Assembly (NCBI GenBank): GCA_964627035.1
Contig: CAZVKN010000002.1
Location: 1-64,000 of the forward strand
Length of the DNA: 64,000 bases
Direction of reading: 5' to 3'
Source: CAZVKN01 sp964627035
Lineage (GTDB): Bacteria; Electryoneota; AABM5-125-24; Hatepunaeales; Hatepunaeaceae
Part shown: one piece after another, positions 7,768-14,042 of the stretch
Position numbering within the stretch: the stretch's first letter is position 1
How the letters are laid out: each line of letters starts with the position of its first letter
The notes under the pieces: generated by a model
What the model was told of the DNA's origin: nothing
The model's database searches: none
Seen by the model: only the letters and a program-made list of their open reading frames with translations
Program-made: the position numbers and the translations under genes

Positions 7768-8274
7768 ATGCCGGAATCTCCGATCATTGAAGGGATGGTG
7801 TATCCACTCGGTGACTATATTAACTGTGATTCGATAATTCCGGTCAGGTTTTGCACCAGACCGTCGGTTGATGTGATAAAAGATAACTGCCTGACAACAA
7901 TTGACACAGGTTTTCCTATTGTAGCATCCAAAGGGGTTGTTATTGTTGCAGGGCGCGACTTTGGAAGAGGCAGCTCAAATGAGAACAGCGTCCGAGCGCT
8001 GCAGCTATGTGGTGTGAAGGCTGTAGTCGCAGATTCACTCGCGCGGATATTTCAGCGAAATGCGATCAATCTCGGTTTTGTAGCTGTCGAATGTACACAT
8101 ATCAGAGAGTCAGTAGATGAGAGCCAATCTATTAAAATTGATCTGCAAAATTGGACGGTGAAGCTATTAACACTGAAGAAAAGTTTGAGACTACGACCTG
8201 TTTCTGTCATTGAAAGGGAAATTTTGGAGTGCGGTGGCTTGATCAGCTACATCAAAAACAAAAAAATGGGCTGA
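7768..8274 (+). CDS. stand-alone aconitase-swivel (LeuD-like) protein
   Basis: This 168-aa protein has the swivelling-domain fold of isopropylmalate dehydratase/homoaconitase small subunits: GRDFGRGSSNENSV near residues 72-85, followed by GVKAVVADSLARIFQRNAIN. In LeuD proteins the first motif normally reads FGCGSSREHAP, where the Arg contacts substrate. Here Cys is replaced by Arg and the REH triplet by NEN, so a changed substrate or a lost catalytic role is likely. No large (Fe-S) subunit lies in the window. It is the last gene of a coupled trio with the GlmL-like and cupin lipoprotein genes. A branched-chain or lysine pathway role should not be assumed. Confidence 0.75.
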   Translation: MPESPIIEGMVYPLGDYINCDSIIPVRFCTRPSVDVIKDNCLTTIDTGFPIVASKGVVIVAGRDFGRGSSNENSVRALQLCGVKAVVADSLARIFQRNAINLGFVAVECTHIRESVDESQSIKIDLQNWTVKLLTLKKSLRLRPVSVIEREILECGGLISYIKNKKMG

Positions 8275-8388
8275 ATTGTGTGCGTATTTTTCTCTAAAAC
8301 GACACTAAAACCGACCTGATACTTTCCCAAGAGCATTTCAATGGTTATACTAATAGTAGAAGCCTGTTAACTGTCACACAAAACCGGT

Positions 8389-9156
8389 ATGACCACACTC
8401 CCGAAATTAGCACAACATATTGACAAATTGCTCGATGTCACCCAATTTGAGGACTACTGCGTTAACGGCATTCAGGTCGAAGGTCGAATCGAGATCAGGA
8501 AGGTGGTCACCGGAGTATCCATCAGTGAGAGACTGATCCATCAGGCAGTTAAACGGAAAGCCGATGCGGTTATTGTCCATCACGGCATCTTTTGGAAGAA
8601 CAGTCCGCATCCGATGAAGCTGACCGGATTCCTCGGAAAACGGGTGAAGCTTCTGCATCAAAACGACATCAGCCTGTTGGGATACCATTTACCACTCGAT
8701 GCACACCCGGAAATCGGAAACAATGCATTGATTGCAGATTCATTGGGGTTGCAGGATATAACATTCGTCCCTATTGAAGGGATGACTCAACCGATTGCCG
8801 CTGTCGGTGACCTGCCGAAACCGATGACTATGAATGATTTCAATGCTATGGCAAATAGAAATCTAAACTGTGACGGGATGGGATTGGAACTCAATAGTGC
8901 GGAAATAAGTCGTGTATTCGTGCTCTCAGGTGGTGGATCCGGATACTTTCAGGATGCGGAAGCAGTTTCAGCGGATATTGTAGTTACCGGAGAGCTTAAT
9001 GAACATGTGGTTCGAGCCGCAGAGGAGTGTGGGCTTTCTCTATATGCAGCAGGACACTATAACAGCGAAAAATTTGGGATTCAGGCTTTGGGGGAGCTGC
9101 TGAAGAAGCAGTTTGATCTCGAAGTGGAATTTATAGATGTTCCGAATCCTGTATAG
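8389..9156 (+). CDS. NIF3-family dinuclear metal-centre protein
   Basis: This 255-aa protein has the metal-binding signature of the NIF3/YbgI/YqfO family: His64-His65 (VHHGIFW), Asp104 (HLPLDAH) and the C-terminal pair His223/Glu227 (GHYNSE). The family forms toroidal hexamers with two metals per subunit. It is often annotated as GTP cyclohydrolase type 2, although the physiological reaction is unsettled. Length is that of the short form without the inserted PII-like domain. It stands alone between intergenic spaces. Confidence 0.9.
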   Translation: MTTLPKLAQHIDKLLDVTQFEDYCVNGIQVEGRIEIRKVVTGVSISERLIHQAVKRKADAVIVHHGIFWKNSPHPMKLTGFLGKRVKLLHQNDISLLGYHLPLDAHPEIGNNALIADSLGLQDITFVPIEGMTQPIAAVGDLPKPMTMNDFNAMANRNLNCDGMGLELNSAEISRVFVLSGGGSGYFQDAEAVSADIVVTGELNEHVVRAAEECGLSLYAAGHYNSEKFGIQALGELLKKQFDLEVEFIDVPNPV

Positions 9157-9162
9157 AACTGA

Positions 9163-9294
9163 AGAGTCTGTCTGATAATGATATGTTCCGCTGTCAACCC
9201 GCCGCGGTTGACAGCTCAATCTATGTAATATCAATAAGATGCTGTCAGGTGCGGCGACCTGGCAGCGGTTTATTTGTATTATTGGACATACTCT
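9163..9294. mobile_element. family-A MITE/BIME-like element, long-arm form
   Basis: This 132-bp palindromic unit starts AGAGTCTGTC (9163) and ends GGACATACTCT (9294). Inside are hairpin 1, GCTGTCAACC/GGTTGACAGC with loop CGCCGC (9190-9215), an AT-rich spacer, and hairpin 2, GCTGTCAGGT/ACCTGGCAGC with loop GCGGCG (9241-9266). The two hairpins are near inverted copies of each other. The best match is 57168-57300, which shares even the outer arms. No open reading frame inside; non-autonomous element inferred. Confidence 0.75.
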
Positions 9295-9359
9295 GAAGAC
9301 CGGAATTAACAATAACAATTATAGTTTTTTACATAACTTGATCATGTGAGGAGAAAAAG

Positions 9360-10127
9360 ATGTCTTATCAGTACATTCAATTCAGCCGTGACGAAGGGCG
9401 AGCGAACATAACATTTAATCGCCCTGGCGGTAATTTTTTTAACACACAGATGCTTGAGGAGATTGTTGATGCATTGGACGGTTTGCGTGATGACGAATCT
9501 CTCAAGGTGTTAGTGTTGACAGGTGCAAATGGGACATTCTGTCAAGGGATAGAGCCAAAAGCGTTGCAGGCGGATCAGGTCGGGCTGTTGATGCCTCACT
9601 ACACTAAAATGTATGATCTCCTAAACGAGATCAAGGGGCTGGTGATTGCCGGTGTTGAGGGTGATGCGCTGGGAGCGGGATGTGAACTGGTCTGTTTTTG
9701 TGATGTTGTAATAGCGTCTCATAATTCTCGGTTTGGATTTCCTGAGGTCTCGATGGGGCTGTTTCCACCGATTGCCACAGCGGTTTTGCCCAAACTGTTA
9801 GGGCGCAGTCGTGCTTTGGATTGGATCATTTCCAGTGAGATGTTTTCGGCAGAGCGTGCGCATCAGGTTCATCTGGTAACACGTGTTAAGCTTGACGATA
9901 AGTTGGCGGAAGCGGTGGATAATTATGCCAATCGAGTTGCATCGTTTAGTGCTCCCGCGGTAACGCTCGCCAAGCAGGCGGTTGACGGTGCTCTCTATTC
10001 ATCGGCAATGGATGCATTGCATCATACCGAATCCACTTACATGCTCGATCTGATGAACAGCATTGACCCGCACGAGGGCATTAAAGCGGTGATCGAAGGT
10101 CGCGATCCGGTCTGGAGAAATAAATAG
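9360..10127 (+). CDS. enoyl-CoA hydratase/isomerase (crotonase) family protein
   Basis: This 255-aa protein has the crotonase fold. GALGAGCELVCFCD near residues 102-115 supplies an oxyanion-hole segment and one catalytic Glu position, and FGFPEVSMGLFPP near residue 126 contains the second Glu. Members hydrate, isomerise or cleave acyl-CoA thioesters. The run FPEVSMGLFPPIATAVLP is somewhat like dienoyl-CoA hydratases of anaerobic aromatic degradation, but that is only an impression; no other pathway gene is adjacent. GAGGAG at 9349-9354 precedes the ATG. Most likely a general acyl-CoA hydratase. Confidence 0.8.
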   Translation: MSYQYIQFSRDEGRANITFNRPGGNFFNTQMLEEIVDALDGLRDDESLKVLVLTGANGTFCQGIEPKALQADQVGLLMPHYTKMYDLLNEIKGLVIAGVEGDALGAGCELVCFCDVVIASHNSRFGFPEVSMGLFPPIATAVLPKLLGRSRALDWIISSEMFSAERAHQVHLVTRVKLDDKLAEAVDNYANRVASFSAPAVTLAKQAVDGALYSSAMDALHHTESTYMLDLMNSIDPHEGIKAVIEGRDPVWRNK

Positions 10128-10178
10128 CACCGTAACTGTTTAAGGTCTTAGCAGCAGGATTTGGTGATTTCCGATACA

Positions 10179-11369
10179 ATGCGGATAAAAAAAGCAAAGC
10201 ACTTAATGCAGCAAATTAGATCCGGATGGGACGACTTGATCGAACTAATCCGGAGCCTGTTCGACAGTCACGTTCCCCGTGTGATTGTTGGGTGGACGGC
10301 TGCAGTTGCAGTTGGTGCTTTTGTCATAATCCTCATCGAGGGTAAAGACGGAACGATCACCGACATCTTCAGCGGTGTCTGGTGGACTGTTGTAACCATG
10401 ACAACGGTCGGTTATGGTGACATGGTTCCATCTACCACTGCCGGCAAGGTTTTCGGATTAGGGGTGATCGTAGTAGGGATGTTGCTGATGACTTTTTTTA
10501 GTGCGACGATTTCATCTATTTTAGTGACAACAAGGATAAAAGAAGGACAAGGACTGACAAAAGTGAGATACCGAGATCATATCGTTATCTGTGGTTGGTG
10601 TCAAACTACAGATGAGCTGCTTGAAACACTACTTAGCACAATCCACAACCTTTCTTTCAATGTTGTTTTGATTGCCGATATTTCCACTGAGCTTGCCGAA
10701 GAGGTTATCACCAGGAATGAAAAGCTTAAGTTGAAGTATGTGAGAGGTGACTGGACACATGAGGAGACGCTCAAGCGTGCCGGTGTTCAAAATGCCGGAA
10801 CTGTTATCGTTCTACCAGATGAAACTCTCGACAACCCAGGCAAAATGGACGAGAAAACCATACTCGCAACACTTGCGGTCAAAGCGCTTAACTCGAAAGT
10901 TAAACTACTGGCACATATCATGCGAAAGTCCAATCGTCTGTTCCTTCAGAGAGCTAAAGCAGACGAGGTGGTGGTGTCGGATGAATTGACGGGGTACCTG
11001 CTTGCCACACACTCCGTGGCGACAGGTGTGCCGCACATTGTCAGAGAGATGCTGTCCACTGAAGGTGACAATCGCCTTGTCAGTCAAGAGATTCCGTCAG
11101 AGTACATCGGCAGTTCGTTTAAGGAACTGGGAGATTTTCTGTTTAATAAGGGGAATATCCTGCTGGGACTGACCCGCGAAGAAAATCCGCTCGAAGCGGC
11201 TGATATTCTCTCTTCGGATACGTCTGCGCTTGACGATTTCATAAAACGGAAATTTGAAGAAGCCGGAATGGATACTTCCGAAAAGGCGCGCACCAACGCT
11301 CGTCTGAATCCCGCGCGGGATACGATCATAGCGAATGATGACCGTGCTATAGTGGTAATGCGGGGTTGA
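10179..11369 (+). CDS. potassium channel with cytoplasmic RCK (TrkA-N/TrkA-C) domains
   Basis: The product is about 396 aa. It has a two-helix pore module with selectivity filter TTVGYGD at residues 75-81, then an RCK Rossmann domain (HIVICGWCQTT) and a C-terminal TrkA_C-like region. The architecture matches MthK/GsuK-type ligand-gated K+ channels. The frame is open from TTG 10161; ATG 10179 is preferred, but TTG/GTG at 10161-10166 remain possible. The next gene, a free cyclic-nucleotide-binding protein, begins 4 nt after its stop, suggesting that the channel or an associated process responds to a cyclic nucleotide through a separate subunit. Confidence 0.88.
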   Translation: MRIKKAKHLMQQIRSGWDDLIELIRSLFDSHVPRVIVGWTAAVAVGAFVIILIEGKDGTITDIFSGVWWTVVTMTTVGYGDMVPSTTAGKVFGLGVIVVGMLLMTFFSATISSILVTTRIKEGQGLTKVRYRDHIVICGWCQTTDELLETLLSTIHNLSFNVVLIADISTELAEEVITRNEKLKLKYVRGDWTHEETLKRAGVQNAGTVIVLPDETLDNPGKMDEKTILATLAVKALNSKVKLLAHIMRKSNRLFLQRAKADEVVVSDELTGYLLATHSVATGVPHIVREMLSTEGDNRLVSQEIPSEYIGSSFKELGDFLFNKGNILLGLTREENPLEAADILSSDTSALDDFIKRKFEEAGMDTSEKARTNARLNPARDTIIANDDRAIVVMRG

Positions 11370-11373
11370 GCCT

Positions 11374-11877
11374 GTGATAGATATTGAATCATTGAAACGG
11401 TTTGCGCTTTTTGACGGATTAGATGACGAGCAGTTGCGCAGTGTTGCCAAGATAATCCGAACCAAGACGATAAAAAGAGAGAGTAACGTCATTGAAGAGG
11501 GTGAACTGGGCGACGAGCTGTTTCTGCTGTTGAAGGGTGAAATTGTTATCACCAAGCAGCTTGTTCTGTTCGATTCCGGTGAGGTTGACCACAAGGAAAA
11601 ATCGTTGATCACACTGAAAGACAGCTACAACATCTTCATCGGAGAGATGTCCCTTTTTGGTGATGATAAAAGGTCCGCAACTGTCACTGCCTTGACAGAA
11701 GTTACGGTTGGTATCCTGTCGAGGCATCAGGTTGAGAATTTGTCAAAAACCGATCCTGCACTCGGATATCATCTGTTCTACAACATCGGTCAGAAGATAA
11801 CAGAGAATCTTCGCAAGGCAAACAAGGACATTCTCAAGCTGACGACCGCTTTTTGTATGGCACTCGAAGCGAAGTAA
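11374..11877 (+). CDS. single-domain cyclic-nucleotide-binding protein
   Basis: This 167-aa protein starts with GTG and consists of one CAP/PKA-type cyclic-nucleotide-binding domain plus a short helical tail. The phosphate-binding cassette is recognisable as FIGEMSLFGDDKRSATV, with the Gly-Glu pair and the Arg that contacts the cyclic phosphate. There is no helix-turn-helix, so it is not a CRP-type regulator. Its position 4 nt behind a K+ channel gene suggests a detached gating or regulatory subunit. A class III cyclase gene at 43626 could supply the ligand, but that link is inference. Confidence 0.85.
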   Translation: MIDIESLKRFALFDGLDDEQLRSVAKIIRTKTIKRESNVIEEGELGDELFLLLKGEIVITKQLVLFDSGEVDHKEKSLITLKDSYNIFIGEMSLFGDDKRSATVTALTEVTVGILSRHQVENLSKTDPALGYHLFYNIGQKITENLRKANKDILKLTTAFCMALEAK

Positions 11878-11880
11878 GGG

Positions 11881-11960
11881 AGTAAGAAAGTGAGAAAGGG
11901 GGAAGCTACGATTCGGCTACCATTTCTTTCTCACTTTGTTCCTTTTTAACTTTCTTACTA
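11881..11960. repeat. family-E purine-rich imperfect inverted repeat
   Basis: AGTAAGAAAG at the left end (11881-11890) pairs with CTTTCTTACT at the right end (11951-11960), with loosely complementary AGAAAGG and CTTTCTC tracts between. A related unit lies at 40057-40168, and unpaired fragments of the same phrase occur near 57400-57435, 60340-60362 and 63525-63550. Confidence 0.6.
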
Positions 11961-11976
11961 AAAACATATTGATTTT

Positions 11977-12028
11977 GTAGTTGTGGTTGTCTCAACCGCG
12001 ACGTTGGGCTTGAGACAAGCCCGACTAC
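11977..12028. repeat. family-B intergenic repeat
   Basis: Hairpin GTGGTTG/CAACCGC is followed by TGGGCTTG/CAAGCCCGA, the whole enclosed by GTAGT and ACTAC. It has the same layout as 741-794 with different stem bases that still pair. Confidence 0.7.
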
Positions 12029-12065
12029 CGTACTAAAATAAACAATCATTTACATAGAAGAGAAT

Positions 12066-13064
12066 ATGGATATACCTAAGAAACATATCAACATCGGTGG
12101 AGAAGTTTTCGAGATCCCCGATTTTGGGCGAATGTTCGGTGGTGGATTTTGGATTATTCTGATCTTGCTTGCAGGATTCTGGATAGTAACCAGCGGAATC
12201 TACATCGTTAAAGCGGATCAGCAGGGAGTGATACGAAGATTCGGTAAATTCGTCCGCGTGACCAGTCCCGGTCTCCATTTTAAGTTGCCGTTTCCGTTTG
12301 AAGAGGTTGATAAACCACGCGTAACAGAAGTTAAACGTGCTGAAATCGGTTTTCGCACAGTTGACCCCGGACCACCGGCTCGCTACTCAGACCGCCCCGG
12401 AGAATCACTGATGTTGACCGGCAACCTGAACATCATAGACTGCGATGTTATCGTTCAGTACCGAATTATTGATCCTGTCAAATATCTGTTTAATGTGCGC
12501 GACTTAAAGCGTACAGTACACGTAGGTGCGGAAGCGGCACTGCGTCAGGTTATCGGTAAGCACGAAATTGACGAGGCTCTCACCACAGGTAAAGGACAGA
12601 TTCAGGAAGAGACCGGCAGACAGCTTCAGGAGATACTTGACCAATACGATTCGGGACTACGAGTTGTCGCTGTTCAATTGCAGGATGTGCATCCGCCACA
12701 GGCGGTTATCGCCGCATTTAAGGACGTAGCTTCTGCAAAGGAAGACCTGAACAAAATGATCAATCAGGCGCAGGGTTACCGTGCTGACGTCATCCCCCGC
12801 ACACGCGGACAGGCTGCTCAATTAGTTAAGGAAGCCCAGGCGTGGGCGTCTGAGCGGGTTACCAGAGCGGAAGGTGATGCCGAGAATTTCACCCGAATCC
12901 TGAATGAGTACCGTCGCGCAAAGGATGTAACCCGGAAAAGGATGCTGCTGGAAACTATGGAGGAAATCCTCCCGGGTATCAGGAAGTATATTATTAAGAG
13001 CGACGGCAAAGGAAATCTGATGAACGTGCTCGGTTTCCCCGGAAGCACAGGAGGTGGCAAATGA
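12066..13064 (+). CDS. hflK: HflK, SPFH-domain membrane protein
   Basis: This 332-aa protein has a short cytoplasmic N-terminus, one transmembrane helix near residues 28-50, and the SPFH/prohibitin domain beginning with VKADQQGVIRRFGKF. A long helical region follows (QAQGYRADVIPRTRGQAAQL) that is characteristic of HflK. With HflC it forms the large periplasmic cage around FtsH that tunes membrane-protein degradation. The Pro/Gly-rich N-terminal extension of enterobacterial HflK is short here. The stop overlaps the HflC start (ATGATGA), as expected for the pair. Confidence 0.92.
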   Translation: MDIPKKHINIGGEVFEIPDFGRMFGGGFWIILILLAGFWIVTSGIYIVKADQQGVIRRFGKFVRVTSPGLHFKLPFPFEEVDKPRVTEVKRAEIGFRTVDPGPPARYSDRPGESLMLTGNLNIIDCDVIVQYRIIDPVKYLFNVRDLKRTVHVGAEAALRQVIGKHEIDEALTTGKGQIQEETGRQLQEILDQYDSGLRVVAVQLQDVHPPQAVIAAFKDVASAKEDLNKMINQAQGYRADVIPRTRGQAAQLVKEAQAWASERVTRAEGDAENFTRILNEYRRAKDVTRKRMLLETMEEILPGIRKYIIKSDGKGNLMNVLGFPGSTGGGK

Positions 13065-13912
13065 TGACAGGTAATATCAGAAACATTATAATTGCTGCGA
13101 TAGCATTAATCATTCTCCTGATGGTCACTTTCACCGTTAACGAGACGCATCAGGCGGTAGTGGTGCAATTAGGCAAACCGGTTAGAACGATCACAAACAG
13201 CGGGTTGCATTTCAAACTGCCGTTCCCGATTCAGACGGTTGTTCAGTTTGAGAAACGTATCCTCGATTACGACTCCGCACCTACCGAAATCCTGACTAAG
13301 GACAAGAAGAACCTTGTGTTGGACAATTACGCCAAATGGCGCATCATTGATCCTCTCAAGCTGCTAGTATCAGTGCAGGACGAAAATGGTGCTCAAGCAA
13401 GGCTTGATGACATTATCTATTCCGAGCTGCGTGAAGCGCTTGGATTGCACGATCTTGAAGAGATCGTCACTACCCGCCGCGCTGAGCTGATGGCGATGGT
13501 AACGCAATCGTCAGACTCAAGTGCCCGTGATTACGGCATTGAAGTGATTGATGTACGAATCAAGCGCGCTGACTTGCCTGAAGAGAATGAGCGTTCAGTC
13601 TATGAACGAATGAGAGCTGAGCGTAGGAGAATTGCCAATAAATATCGCTCTGAGGGTGAAGAAGAATCGCTGAAAATCCGCGCATCGACAGACAGCCTGA
13701 AAGTTGTGTTGATGGCGGATGCTTACAAAGAATCTCGCATCGCTCGCGGTATGGCTGAGGCAAAAGCAATTGACATCTATGCCAAGGCTTTCGGTCGGGA
13801 TCCGGGGTTCTATGAGTTTTATCGGACACTTGAATCATATAAGAAGATCATAGACTCAAATACCGTCATACTGCTCCCGCCGGATACGGAGCTGTTGAAG
13901 TATTTGAAGTAG
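13061..13912 (+). CDS. hflC: HflC, SPFH-domain membrane protein
   Basis: This 283-aa protein has an N-terminal transmembrane helix (residues 6-23), then the SPFH domain starting NETHQAVVVQLGKPV and the helical segment RMRAERRRIANKYRSEGEEE typical of HflC. It is the partner of HflK in the FtsH-regulating complex. It overlaps hflK by 4 nt, indicating translational coupling. Length is slightly below the E. coli protein. A hairpin repeat of the CGCAAAG type follows the stop. Confidence 0.92.
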   Translation: MMTGNIRNIIIAAIALIILLMVTFTVNETHQAVVVQLGKPVRTITNSGLHFKLPFPIQTVVQFEKRILDYDSAPTEILTKDKKNLVLDNYAKWRIIDPLKLLVSVQDENGAQARLDDIIYSELREALGLHDLEEIVTTRRAELMAMVTQSSDSSARDYGIEVIDVRIKRADLPEENERSVYERMRAERRRIANKYRSEGEEESLKIRASTDSLKVVLMADAYKESRIARGMAEAKAIDIYAKAFGRDPGFYEFYRTLESYKKIIDSNTVILLPPDTELLKYLK

Positions 13913-13918
13913 GTTTTA

Positions 13919-13978
13919 CTCACGCAAAGGCGCAAAGACGCAAAGCTTTTCTTTTTGTCTTTGTGCCTTGGTGGTTGA
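13919..13978. repeat. CGCAAAG-type inverted repeat
   Basis: The left arm carries three spaced GCAAAG units (CACGCAAAGGCGCAAAGACG), the right arm CTTTGTGCCTTGGTGG, so the arms pair imperfectly. A single arm of the same kind (GCGTCTTTGCGCGAG) is at 2537-2551. The following 60 bp hold AATCACC phrases with no gene. Confidence 0.55.
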
Positions 13979-14042
13979 GTATAGACCTGTCACCGGTTTA
14001 CTCAATCACCAAATCTCTCAATCACCGAATCACATAATCACA

